Below, one piece after another: positions 33,364 to 47,063 of a stretch of 64,000 nucleotides of DNA. A program made the translations under genes and the position numbers. Origin of the DNA: Physcia stellaris. Its lineage: Eukaryota > Ascomycota > Lecanoromycetes > Caliciales > Physciaceae. The stretch covers positions 434,001 through 498,000 of the forward strand of contig JABSSW010000017.1 in NCBI GenBank assembly GCA_018902385.1, read 5' to 3'. Each line of letters opens with the position of its first letter. The first letter of the stretch is position 1. The notes under the pieces were generated by a model. That model was not told the DNA's origin. It saw only the letters and a list, made by a program, of their open reading frames with translations, and searched no databases.

Positions 33364-36300
33364 GAAAAAAACACAATTTATGCTACAAACTTAATTTTTG
33401 AAATAACTCAACAACGAAACGTGATATTGATTTGATTAACGCGTCATTCGAATCGTCGAATTTTTGCGCATCGATCAATGAACAATTGATGATAATGAAA
33501 AAAATAACATGATTGTTGTTAAATCAAACGAACGAAAACGTTCACGAGCAAAAAACAATGTTGTTGAAAAATATCAAAAAATGTCGAAAACTCGTTCGAA
33601 CAAAAAAAAAATCATCATCAAAAATCATCGAAAATTGATTTACAATCGTCGTGACATATTTTGAAAACACACAATTCGCATCAATTCAAAAACATGATGA
33701 ACGCAATGAATAAAATGATTGTTCAATTCAACAAAAACACGCGAAAATGAAAAAAAGCAATGTCATGATTCGTCATGAAATCACAAAAATAATCATTTTT
33801 TTCAAATTTTTTTTTATTTTTACGATCAAAACGAATTTTCGTAATTGAACAATCGTCGTTGCGATTTTTTCAACGTTTAAAATCATCGCAAACAAAAACA
33901 TCGAAATCATAATACGTTTGAACGATAACGAGAAAAAACAACAATTGAATCAATACGAAATCACACGTATCGTCAACGAAATCAACACGTGCATCACGAA
34001 AAAAATATACAAATCAAAAATATTCGAACGATCAAAAAATTCTTGAATGATGATTTCGCGATACACGCGATAAACGCAAAAAAATAAAAAATTGCGAAAC
34101 AACAATGCATAAACGACGATATTCGATAAAAAAACGAAAACAATCGTTTCGATTTACGCGATCATGATCAACGAAATAAAAATCAAAAAATTCGATTTAA
34201 CAACGACAAAAAATAAAAAAACGACGATGCGTAAAATCAAAAAAACGAAAACGTGAAAAAAAAAAAAAAATAAAAATTTTGTACGTGTTTTGAAAAAACA
34301 AATTCACGACAATACAACAATATCATTTTTTGATTATTGAAATCATTATTTCAAAATGAATAACAATATGTTGAACAACAACATCATGATCGAAAAAAAA
34401 CTGAAAATTTGTTCAATGTTCAACAAAACATACAAAATTATTCAATGTTATAAATGTCATCATCACGAACACAATACAATTCAATATACACAAAAAAAAC
34501 GATGCGATTATTGCGCAAATGCGTACGTTACAAAAAAAAAAAATGTGCAAAAAATTACAAAATCAAATGTTGTGTATGTGAAAAAACACATAATTCATGA
34601 AAAAAAAAAAAAAAAACAAAAAAATCGAAAAATCATGTATTAACGCCGATTACATCAACGAAATTCGAAATTCAAAAATAACAATACATCGTCGTCAACA
34701 AAATGATAACGATTTCGAAATCGATAAATACAATTCACGAAAATTCAAAAACGACAATCGCTGCGAAAAAATTCAATCAATTAAAAAAATTACAACGACG
34801 AAACATCGAAAAATCAAAAAAAAAATTTATTTAAACGAAATCAACAAACGCAAAAAAACGAACGCGCATAAATTTCACGTGAAAATGATTTTGTCGATCG
34901 AAACAATAATGTTATCGCAATTATTTTTAAATTCACAAAAATTTCGAGACAAAAAAATGATAAATCGACGTCATCGATCAAAAAAAAAAACATCAATGAT
35001 CAAAAAAATATGAAAAATTTGAAGAAAAAATTTTTTTCGTTCACGATCATCAAAACATTTTTATTTGACGTCACGAATCGAAATACGAAATTTCAAACAA
35101 TGAAAAAATGTTAAAAAACGACACGTTATTTATATTACAATACAACGTCAATAATTCGAAAATTCAAATCATGATATCGTTGTTTGAAATTGAAAACATA
35201 AAAAAATTCGATATATTGATCATACAAAAATCGTGAAAAAATTCATTTTAATTCACGACAAACAACAAATTTTCGCAACAATTCGAATTATTATACATGT
35301 TCGACGCAATCACGAAAATGTGCATATTCGTCAACAAAAAAATAACGAAAATCGTGTATTTTCACACGTTTCACAACAAAAATTTGATTTCATTAAAAAT
35401 GCAAATCGCGAACGACAAAATTATCAACATTCACAACATGTATAATTCATGCAAAAACAACGAAAATTTTAACGCGATATTCAATTTCAAAAATGCAATG
35501 CAAAAAAAAATTAACGAAAAACACGTCGTTGTAAAAAATTTTAATTTGTATCATTTCAATTGAAAAAAATCACATGTGAAAACAAACGCGAACGCATACG
35601 AATTCATAATCACGATGAAAAAATATAAATTGAAAATAAAACATCAATCGAATTAATTACATGAAATAAACACACGAACGAAAACACAATCGATTTCACA
35701 TACGCAACATCGTTGTTTCGAAACAGCATAATCGAAATCGACATTGACGAAAACATGAACAATCATTCGAATTATCGTTCGATTAAAACGATATTCAATT
35801 TGCGAACGAGAGCGATCGCGTCGAAAATCACAAAAATTTGAACGAAAACAAATATCGATATATTACGCGAGAAATTGCAAACGAAAATCACGAATAATGA
35901 AACGTTCATTTTCAACAACGACACGTACAACAATCAAACAAAAAAAATTGACGATCAAATCAAAAAATTGATAAAAATCATTCAAACGATCATCGAAACG
36001 ATCATTTCAATCAACAAATCGAACGTATACGCGAAATCAAAATTCATCGAAAAATGCAAACAAACATCGAAAACGATCAAATCGATCAAAAAAAAATATC
36101 AACGAAACGACAAAATCGACGATTTGTGAAAAAAATACAAAAAAATTAAAAATCGTTTGAATCACGTAATTTTCAAAATCATGAAAACACAATAAAAAAA
36201 AATCGAAAAAATATGATACATCAAACAACATGTGAAAAACATGCAAATGAACAAAAAATCGAATTTCAAAAAAAATTTGTTTGTCGATTTTACACGATCA

Positions 36301-38321
36301 TTCATTCATGTTGTTCGAAATTGATTCAATCAAAAAAACATTTATATTGTTGAAAAAATTTTTTTCGTCGTTTACAATAGTTTTAATCGACATACAAAAA
36401 ATTACATACAATCAAAATTTGAAATTGAAAAACATACAATTTCACGAAATGACGAAAATTATAATCAAACAAATTTCGAACAAAATTTCAAACGACGACG
36501 ACATAATCAATAAAATTTGAAAATGAATAAATGATATCATTGCATCACATTTGCAACGAATATACAACGTCAATTTAAACGAAAATTATTGTTCGAAACA
36601 TTTTCGAAAATCGATCACGATCGCATTGCGTAAATCAAACAAGAAAATTTATTCAATAACGATTTCGTACAAATCAATAATTTTATTCAATATTATAAAC
36701 AAACTTTTAAATTCATATTAATTAAACGAATCAATTTTTTGACGAAAAAACACGATTTGTTGTCACGTATTCATTTTGAAATCAAAAAAATCGTATTTAC
36801 AAAACACGCATTACATTACATGATGAAACGTATACATTCGACATGAAATAAAAAATTGATAATCGTGATCATGTTTTTCGACGTGATGAACGTTTTCGAC
36901 AATATAATTCGATTAAAATTGTTACACAATTTCAAAACGAAACGTTTCGACGAGAAATTAATAAAATGAATAAATTTTTTTTTGATCAATAAAATGACGA
37001 TTTTGAAAACGAACGAATACGATATCGAATGATTCGAAATATTTATAAATATTTCTCAAAATTCATTTATGTCATCGATTTTTTTTTTTTTTTACAACGC
37101 ATTTCTATTGAAAATTCTGAAAAAAAAAAACATTTCAACGAGCGAATTCGTCGATGATGTAGAAATGTTGACGAAAAATCACATTTTCGAAAAATGCAAC
37201 GATATTATAATCAAAACACACGAAAAAAGTTTGCGTATCGTGAACATTGAAACATGAAATGAAATTTGCATTTTTAAATATCAATTTATTTATTTCAATC
37301 GAAAAAGAAAAACAAACGTCATCGAATCGATATTTATTTTTGAATTCAATCAAAAAATCAAAACAAACAAAAAAAATGAAATATTTGAACGTCATAATGA
37401 ACGAGAAACTTAATTGAAAAACACAAATTAATCAAAACAAAACGAAAACATTGAAATCAATAAAAATATTACGCAATTTTGACGACATTACATGAAATGT
37501 TAAATTTTCGAAAATAAAACAAATGATGCAAACGATTTTCGTTTCACAATTTACATACGCATGTTCGATATGATACACGTTAACGAAAAAAAAAAATCAC
37601 AACAAAGAAATAGCGAAAAAATTAACGAACGTTCAATATTAAATCGAAAAAATCATAACGAAAACATACAAAACGATTTCGAAAAAACGTTCAACATCGA
37701 AATCAACTCAATGTTTATGCATTTACGTTTGAACAAATTCATCAATGCGTTCGCAATGAAATTGATAACAAACTCGACATACGACACGATTATACGCGAT
37801 CGTTTCATCAAAAATCGAAAACGTCAATTTATTGAAAAAATTAATGAATAGATTCGAAAAAAGACGAGCATCAAAACACACGATATGAAGAAAATTTTAT
37901 TTTTTGTCGCATCGTCATGATAACATCGTCAACGATACGTATCATGAAAAACAAAAAAAAATCGAAAAATATCACAAAATGCAATTAACAACGAATTCGA
38001 TCAATTACATATACACAAACGAAAACGACATTAACGATAAAATGAATGCAACAACGATATTTGCAAAAACGAAATCATTTACAACGAAAACGTATTTGAA
38101 ATTCATTACGTTATACACGATTTATTTTGTTGAATTATATGACATCGTTTTAACAATGAACATGCGATTGCATTCGTTTTTAAAATTTGCAAAAAAATCG
38201 AAATTCGTCATATGCATCGACAATCAAACAGCAATTCAAACGATGCACGATTCAAAAATCAATTTCGATCAATATTTGATGAAATGAATAATTTGATTGA
38301 TCAACGAATTGCGAAACAAAT

Positions 38322-38475
38322 TGTTATGACATTGACATATTGACATAGTTAGCTAAATGACTAGTAAATGATTGTTTCGAATTCATAGTGTCTTGACACG
38401 TGTAATACTTAATCAGCAATCTTTTCTAGTTAGTCAATTCATTCTTTTTACATCATACAATTCTGTATCATAACA
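38322..38475 (+). repeat. Left LTR of the Gypsy-type fossil
   Basis: 154 bp, with termini TGTTATGA... and ...TCATAACA forming the short inverted ends of an LTR. Preceded by CAAAT (38317-38321). Confidence 0.92.
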
Positions 38476-41400
38476 TATGATAAAGATCATCAAATTTTGC
38501 TTTGCATCATTGATTCAATTGCGACAAATCGATCAAATGTTTTTTTAACATTTGTTTGTTAAAACATCAACATCAAAATCAACATCAAACGATTCGACAC
38601 ATTTGATCAATTAATCATCAATTCGCTCGCTCGCTCGCTTTGTTGCAATTTCTCGATATTCGATTTCGCATTGCAATCTGATCTGCACGATATTCGCATG
38701 CAAATGATTTACGAGTTATTTACATTGATTAGTCAACATCGTCGTCGTTCAACAGTATTAACAGCTTGATTTATTTATTTCATCAAACATCGAATTCTGC
38801 TCAAAAAAATGAATGATTATTCATCAATTGAGTATCTTTTTGCTCTGTGAAACGTACGTCAGCAATTCGTCATTTTAAACGTGCGTATTTTTCGATTATT
38901 GATCAGAAAATTTCGCATTTGCACGCATTTGTCTCATTGATGTAACACAAATAATGATAAAATGAATGATTCAAAACATTTTTTTTATCTTTATTTTTTT
39001 TCAATTTTTCATTTCATTCGCAATTTTATCATTCGTTATTTGCGATATTTGTTGATTTTTTTGCAATTCGTATGTTCGTTTGCACGTTGACATCAATTCG
39101 TTGATTATTGTATATTCGTTTGTTTCAATTCATTATCAATTGTACGTTCTATTTGCTTGTGTTTTTGTTCAGCGTATTTTAGTTCAAACTGACATTTTCT
39201 TCAATAGATTCGAATATAGTCAGCAGAACGTTCAGACTGTACAATTTCAAGATTTTTGCAAACGTATCGTGATCACTCGAAACATTCGAAACAAAAACTA
39301 CTGTTTTAAACATTGTATTCAATTCAATTAAATCAATCGATTTACGATTTCAATCTTTTCGATTTAAATTCGATTTCAAAAAATCATTTGATTGACTAGA
39401 GAATTGAAAGCAATCTCGTGTGTTTGCTAAAATCGTTAAAAACTTCTGCAACGCTACTAGAATCTATCGTGATTCGAAATATTTTCAAAAATTAATTAGA
39501 AAACGTCAACGCTCAACGTCTAGCAACTTTATGACGTTTTCGCATAACTCGTTCAACGACACATCACTCAAATCAAAACTGTCACAAAAGTCACAAAATT
39601 CTTTTGTCAAAGTTTCACGAATATCACGTCGAAGCAAATCAACGATCAACACGAAAACGTTTCTATTCGTTTCGATTTACGTTTTGTCTCGTCACAAACA
39701 TCAAATTATTCGTTTGTGACTAATTCATTTTTTCGACGTGTTACAAACGTTACGTTTGCTGACGAGATTATTCATCACGAATCTATTGAATCATAGTCAG
39801 CACGCAATATGATCGATTTTATTGTAAAACAACAACGTATTATTGCAATCATTGTACGCGAAACTATTCAGACTATATCTCGTGAACGTGATGATGACGA
39901 TGATGACGCTGAATCATTTGATTCGTTTGACTTTTCCGAATCATCAAATTAAAATGATGATAATATTGACAACAATATCAAATGAAATTTTGCGAATCTC
40001 GACTTCTTCGACTCTTACTACGATGACAAATCGCTTGTTAACGAAACAAATCTTATCGTTAACATTGATAAAAATACATACTTTCGAGACCTACATTTAT
40101 TCATTGTACGAGCGAAAAAATGACTTTGACACGTGACGAACAACTAGTTAAAAACAATTTGTGATTTAGCTTAAAAAATACTGCGTTGAAATGATAAACA
40201 AATGAATTGTTTGACGTCGAGCGTCGAATGACTAGAATGATTATGACTAAACAAAAAGAATTGTTTGAATGAATTAACTTGTGCATGATAGATTCAAACA
40301 ATTTATTAACGTTGTTATAAATAATTTAATACAACAACGTTACATTTTGAGAAATGTCGTTGCACAACGTGAATTTCGTGAATACGCACAAAAATCATTC
40401 GACTAATTAAAAATGCTGATATGATCAACGTATTCAATCAACTCGATCTCATTTACAACGACATCGATATTGATGTACGAACTGATACGCTACGTCGTTT
40501 CAAAAATAATACTACTATCAACGAAATGTTGAACGACATGAAAAAATTCAAGCACGATTGATGAATTAAAACTACTAAATTTCGCAACAATGTTAGCGAT
40601 CAAAATCTCAATAATCGTAGTCAATTGTCTAGACAAAATGTTCGTTCTCAACAATTCGATCAATATAACAATCGTCAATCGCAATTTCAACGACAATCGT
40701 TTCAATCTCAATCGTTTCAACGACAATCTTTTCAATTTCGTTACTCGAACAATGTTTATTCAAATCAGTTTTTTCAACAGCAACAGTCTCGTCAAAGCTA
40801 TCAACAAACAGAATATCAAAATTACAAATCAGTTGACTATCAAGTCGACTATTCAAACAATCAAAAAAATCAATACTCAAACGTTCGCACGTTGTTTACA
40901 TCATCGAATCGACTACAAATCACAGTCGACTCAACAAACGTCAACGCGTCAAATTCGAATCAACAACAAATTACGTCATCACGACAACTTTTTAAATCAT
41001 CAACAACAATCAACGAAATGATTATGATGATTATGAATACGCACAGCGTTTTCAGACAGCATATCAAATTAACGTGTTTGACGAAACGAACGAGAATAAT
41101 TACATAAATGAGATTAGCGATGCTCATTGACTATCTGAATATCAAAATATTGACGATAGCGTGTTTTCGTACGAAAATCAATCAAATCTATTCGATGATT
41201 ACAATCAAAACGCGAAAATTGCACAAAATGTCAATTTTCTTTCATTTGCTACAAAAGTCAACATTTGCACACAATTGTATTCACTGTAACAGTATTTTTA
41301 CGTTTAAAAATCAATTTTTCAAACATTTACGCAATGCGTGTTGATTTTCTAGCACGTTTGAGCACGTTGATCACGTTGTATCGATAATAAAATTATCATT

Positions 41401-44400
41401 TTCGCTTACTGTTTCGATTCTCATTGAGATTTTTCGCAAAAAAATTTACGAGTTTTCACACGTTTTTTCTTCAGTCAATCGTCGCGTTATTCAGTCTATT
41501 GTACGCCCTGATGAAGCTAGTTCTGACTACGCTTTCCGTGAATATCAAAACGGTCAAGCTACTGTTAAATTAGATAAGAAGCATCGAAAATATCAAAATA
41601 TGCATCGATATTGATTGCTTTGTTACTATAGTTGATCGCAAGTTTTCACTCAATTGCTATTTGATGTATTTGTTCAAAAATTAGTTTCATCTATATTTGT
41701 GCGAGACGTGAAAAGCAAAATTGTCAAATCAAACGAGTTTATGTTTGTTAACATGACGTTTGATGATGTGCTCAAGTCAAAACGCGAAATTATTGACGTT
41801 ATTGAAATTGAAATGCATTTTATCGACGATTTTGCAACTAATATGTTGTTTGCTAATGACGTTATCTATTCACAAAACATCAAAATAAATTTCGAGAAGC
41901 GCCGTTTTACTATAATTAAATGTAAAAATTTTCGTGTATCAATTGAAATGTTTAGTCGAATTATTTCGCACGTCAAACGTATCATTCGTTTTCGTCAAAC
42001 ATACACTTTACAGTTTGATGATTTTGCGAAAATATTCGTTACGTATCACGATTTCTTTTTTGACGATAAAAATTTTCTGTTCGAATCTCATTGTCAATAC
42101 GATTTAAAATACGATGACGACGTGTATGTTCACGTTGTAAACAGCAATTTGTTCAAAATGTTTGTTCGCAACGTCACATCTCAATCTATTACGTTTGCGA
42201 AACGTGTTCGACTAAACATAATTATCGAATACAATCAAACAGAATGTTATTTGATCATGTCAAAAGAATCGTACAAAACAGCTAGTGACTGAATGAACGA
42301 ACGCTCATGAAAAAAACAATTGATCGTCAATTTCGTTATTTTTGCTGCAACGTACGCTATTTTAAATATTATTTCATTCGTGATATCGTCGAACGAATTT
42401 ATTCAATTCGCATCGAACACGCAGTTCGCTGTATTTATTGTGTCACAAATCGATTTTAGTTTGAAACACGTTTTACTCAATGACGTTACGATGTACGAAG
42501 CAAAAATGTTCGAGCTAACTAATTTAATGAACAGTTATCAGAACATATTTCGTGATTTTGATTTCATCGTAAACATATTTGAAAACGAATGAATGTTCAT
42601 TAATTTCAAATTTGAAATTGTATCTAAATTCAACAAAATGTATTCTCTAAAAGTCAAAAATCGCAACTTTATCGACGTTATTTTCGACAAATTACATCAA
42701 CAAAACAAATTGCATTGAACGATTCAATCTATCTCGTTCAATTATTCAATTTTCGTTGTTTGACGTGACATTTTCACAGATCAAAAGAAACGTGTAGTGA
42801 TAAACATAAAAAACTTAAACGACATTATCGAAAACGACAATTATTCGTTATTTTTGCAATCGAAAATTATAACAGAAATTGTCGATTCGTTTTACATTTT
42901 TATTATTGATGTTGTTGATTAATTTCATCAATTCAACGTGCAACGCAAAAATCGTCACAAATTTACTATTGTGACTCATCGTGAACAAGAAAAATTCAAC
43001 GTAATTTTCATGAATTACAAAAATTCGTTTTCATATGTGCAACGTCAAACGAACAAACTATTACGTTCGTACAAAACGTTCGTTAAAATTTACGTAAATG
43101 ACATTATAATTCATTTCAAAATTTTACAAAAACATTTGAAACATTTACGCACGTTTTTTCAAATGTTTCGCACGAAACGCATTAATTTAGTTGTCACGAA
43201 ATTCTTTCTAGCGTATTTTTTTGTTACTTTGCTAAATCAACGAGTTGATAATTTAGACATGTTTATTACTATTGAAAAATAATCGTCATTATTTCATTAC
43301 GTTTTTCTTTCAATTTGCGTGATTTCGAAATCTTCATGAAATTTACAAATTGATTACGTTCGTCAATATCTCGTTACGCACAACGCGTACAATCGTTACA
43401 AAAACGAAAAATTACGTTTACGAAAAACGTTATTGTCAATGAATTTGCACGAAAAAAACAAACAATCAAAACACAATTGTACGATTTTACGCACGAAAAA
43501 CGTGTCGTTTTTCGAAATTTACAAATTGCATTCGTTTCTTTTACGTTTTTGATTCATTTTGATCGAAAACGTCGTTTTTACATTGATTTGAATGTTTTCA
43601 AACAATGAAATTTTGCAACAATAATGTATCACGTGCTAAATGATTCGTTTAGCGATGTCACGTATTCGCGTACAATCATTCAATCAATTATGTTTTTTAG
43701 TCGATGTTTGAACGACGTCGAAAAGAACTATTGATCAACAAAATTGAAAATAGTCGACATTGTGTGAATAATTCGTAAAATCAAACATATGATAAAATCA
43801 ATTGAAATATTTTCAATTATCATTTACATTGATCATTCTGCTGTTGTATCAATTAGTCGACAAATCATTTTCACTATTTTCAATAATGATAAGCTAAATT
43901 TACGATTTGTGCGAATTTCGCAATATTTATTCGATTTTAATTTGTTTGTTAAACACAAAGTTGACAAAGCGAACGTAATGTCAAATGTTTTATTCAAATT
44001 ACAAATTGACGTGATTATTATTGACAAAATCGACGTATTCGAATTATTGTACGAACATATTTTGAAATTCACGCAAACAAATTTGATTTTGAAAACATTT
44101 TTGTATTTTCATCATGTGACGTTAATCAAAATGTCAAACGATTTCAAAATTCGACTTAAGCAAACGTATCAAAATGACGAACATTGATTTAAAATATTCG
44201 TCATTGTACGATTTGTTGTCGTAATTACGTCAATTACATTTTCGCACGAAATTGTTGTTACGAACGAAATCACATTTATTATTAACGAAATTGTATCGAC
44301 GCACGAAATTACATTTGCGCACGAAATTATTTTTGTAATCACATTTGTTATCGTTTCGCTGAAAATTTACGAGTTTTTTGATTTTCGTGATGTACGTTTT

Positions 44401-45957
44401 CGATACAGAAATGATTTATTGTATTACATTTTTGATTTCGATTCGAAACGTTTGTGCATATTCGCAATCATGAAAATTGAAATATTTCAACAAATTCACG
44501 ATTTTACACATCACGACGATTTCATGCGTACATACGATAAATTACGCAATTTTATTTACGTACATTTAATGATTAAACATTTTAAAATTTACATAATTTA
44601 TTGTTCGAAATGTCAAATTAATCAAATCAAACGTCATTTTGTTTACGACGAGTTCACATCTATAATATCATCAACGATATTTTTTCATACAATAATCATG
44701 AATTTCATCGTGAAATTATCGTTTAATCGTGACATGAACGTATTGTTTACGATTACGTGCAAATTTTTCAAAAAAATTCTATTGATTTCGAATCACGATA
44801 TTTGATTTGCAATTGATTGAATTAACGTAATCATTGTAACGTTTATGAAACACGATTGAAATATTTCGCACGTTATTGTATCAAATAAAAACAACAAATT
44901 CATGTCGAATTTTTGACAAACTGTATTTCATAAATTTAAAACAATTATATTCATTTTCACGATTTATCATTTTTAAACGAATGATCAATCAAAACGAATC
45001 AATCAATTTGTCGAAATTGTTTTGCGCTTTCACATCATTGCGCATTTCGACGATGAATGAATTGACGTGTTATCGTTCATACAAATCGACAACAACAATG
45101 TTGTGCACGCTATCATTGAATACGTTTCGAACGAATTTGTTTATGAATTCAAAATCAATGATACATTGAACATGTTAACAAATTTATCATTTGAAAATTA
45201 TAGTCAGTTGCGTCAAATCAAGCGCGAAAACGTCGAAGTTGCTATGACATTCGTTAACGCTTTGAGCAAAACTCGCTACGATGCAATGCACAAAACGTTA
45301 AAATTCAAAATTGACGACAAAATGTATTTACGTCTACATCATGACTACATTATATTCGATTTATTTAATCACAAACTGTCGAAACAACGCGTAGAGTTTT
45401 TTCGATTATTGAAAAAATCGACAATTTAGCGTTTCGATTACAGCTATTTTCTGTTATGAAAATACATTTTGTTGTATCAATTGCACAATTAAAATCAATT
45501 ATATCGAGTTTCGATTTTTACGATAAAACGATCGATAAAAATTCGTCATCAATTCACGAAAAACAATTTATTGCATTAATCGAGCAAATTTCGTTGTACG
45601 AAATCGAACGTCTATTGAATCGACGTATCATTTTTACAAATCGCATCAACTATTTAATCAAATGAAAAAATTACGATTCGAAACACAATGTGTGATATTC
45701 TTTGCACGTTCTCGATACGTTTAAAAATCTCGTTGATGTTTACGATTTACAACATTTTATTGTTCAAATTGACGAAATAAACGAAACACGAAAAAAACGC
45801 GAAAAATTCGAAAAACGTGATAAAAATCGTTTTAGAAATAAATTTCGAAAAACAAAACGTGAATAAAGATTGATGTGTGATATGTTGATCAAAACATGAT
45901 TATATATATAAATTAAATGTATTAATGAAAACATTGAGTTTTTTTTGTTTTTGCATT

Positions 45958-46111
45958 TGTTATAACATTGACATATTGACATAATTAGCTAGATAACTAA
46001 TAGATGATTGTTTCGAACTCATAATGTCTTGACACGTGTAATATTTAGTCAGCAATTTCTTCTAACTAATTAATTCATTCTTTCTACATCATACAATTCT
46101 GTATCATAACA
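45958..46111 (+). repeat. Right LTR of the Gypsy-type fossil
   Basis: Same length as the left LTR with no gaps in alignment; followed by CAAAT (46112-46116), the second copy of the target duplication. Confidence 0.92.
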
Positions 46112-46957
46112 CAAATACATTGAAATAAAATTGCATTGAATTTCGATTCACATCGATATCGAAAACAACGAACAAACAAACGTTGCGATCAAACAAATCA
46201 CGAAATGAAAATTGAAAAAAAAAAAAAAAAAAAATGAACATCGATCACAAAACACAACAAACGAGCGTGCAAATGCTGAAAAACGTCGTCAAAATCGTGA
46301 TGAATAAATCGATAAAACAACAATGAAATCAAGAATGAAAAAACTGCAATAAAAAAAAAAATTTGTACAAAATTACATCGAAATTCAATAAAACAATATT
46401 GCGATTACACGAAAAATTCACAAAAAAATTCAACGTCATAGCAATACAATTTCGCACGATCAAAATAAATTTACAAACGTTTTTATACAACAAAAAGCAA
46501 ATCGAAAATTTCATGTGTTCATGCATGTGTAGCAAACAAACGATCAAACACGTGTTTTTCGAATGCAAAAATTGAAAAAATTTCGCAAAAATCTATGAAT
46601 TGACGAAATTAAAAAAGCGAAAAAAAAAAATTGATGAACGTATTGATCAATTCGATCAATTTGACAAAAACGACAAAATTTATCGAAAAATTCGAATTTA
46701 TTGATTATTTACGAGTTTCAATTACGATCGACGAGAAATAGAAATTGCAAAAAAATGCATTGAATTAAAAATTTTCGTACAAAATGAAAATGAGAAAAAA
46801 TTATAAAAATAAAAATGTTTGAAATGATTTGCTCGAATAGAAAAACAAAACATCAAAAGCAAATAATTTTGTATAGAGTCAAAAATTTTTAAAAAATGAT
46901 TGACTCGATTGTTTTTAGTCGCATAACGAATTCTTAAAATCGATTTCGAGTGCTTAA

Positions 46958-46994
46958 TGAATCAATCAATCAATCAATCAAACTCCGCACCTGG
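46958..46994 (+). repeat. LINE 3' tail (AATC)n and right 13-bp target-site duplication
   Basis: About five AATC units end the element at 46981; ACTCCGCACCTGG (46982-46994) matches 33351-33363. Tandem-repeat tails instead of poly(A) are known in several LINE clades. Confidence 0.85.
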
Positions 46995-47063
46995 ATACAC
47001 CAAGCATCTGGGGACTTCCTGGGTACTGGCACAGCTCGAGGGCAGGCCTTCCATAAACTAGAG

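Larger units (their letters stand above)
38322..46111 (+). mobile_element. Gypsy (Ty3)-type LTR retrotransposon fossil nested in the LINE
   Basis: 7,790 bp with two 154-bp LTRs and a CAAAT target duplication on both sides. Remains of coding parts run in the Gypsy order: gag-like with a C2H2-type finger (about 39420-41340), protease region (about 41500-42000), reverse transcriptase (about 42300-43300), RNase H (about 43560-44190), and integrase with its zinc-binding start (about 44410-45430). It is broken many times over and cannot be active. Internal sequence is less depleted in CpT/ApG than the surrounding LINE, in keeping with later arrival. The LTRs differ at 17 of 154 sites, all transitions, so the LTR clock overstates age; it is an old but not ancient copy. 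Confidence 0.9.
33364..46981 (+). mobile_element. Tad1-type LINE (non-LTR retrotransposon), hypermutated, split by an LTR element
   Basis: Without the inner insertion the element is about 5.82 kb. ORF1 remains carry nucleic-acid-binding knuckles near 34446-34560 (CYKC...H; RCDYCAN). ORF2 remains begin with an AP-endonuclease start near 35125 (LFILQYNVNNSK). The reverse transcriptase follows, with its FVDD active-site box at 37147-37158 after FFYNAFLL, then an RNase H region reaching 38321 and resuming at 46117. A terminal Cys/His motif (CMCSKQTIKHVFFEC) lies near 46516-46569, as in Tad1-clade elements. The 3' end is an (AATC)n tail against the 13-bp target duplication. All frames are interrupted many times, mostly by W, R and Q codons turned to stops through transitions. 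It is inactive but structurally whole, and older than the LTR element inside it. Confidence 0.85.

Noticed and set aside
38625-38645. TCGC repeat in the LTR element
   Set aside because: A four-unit microsatellite without further meaning.
34356-46575. Many open frames of 60-212 codons in the AT-rich block
   Set aside because: They are pieces of the LINE and LTR fossils; composition and matches to retroelement domains explain them, so none is listed as a gene.
33364-46981. Classical CpA-to-TpA RIP as the explanation for the AT-rich block
   Set aside because: CpA and TpG are abundant and only 3 of 17 LTR differences are in that context; a different context dominates.
33351-46994. 13-bp direct repeat as a coincidence
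   Set aside because: It abuts the LINE start on one side and the (AATC)n tail on the other exactly, which fits a target duplication.
46950-47063. Upstream extension of the NDUFAF7-type frame into the LINE tail
   Set aside because: The extra residues come from AATC repeats; the ATG at 47064 begins a good mitochondrial presequence.
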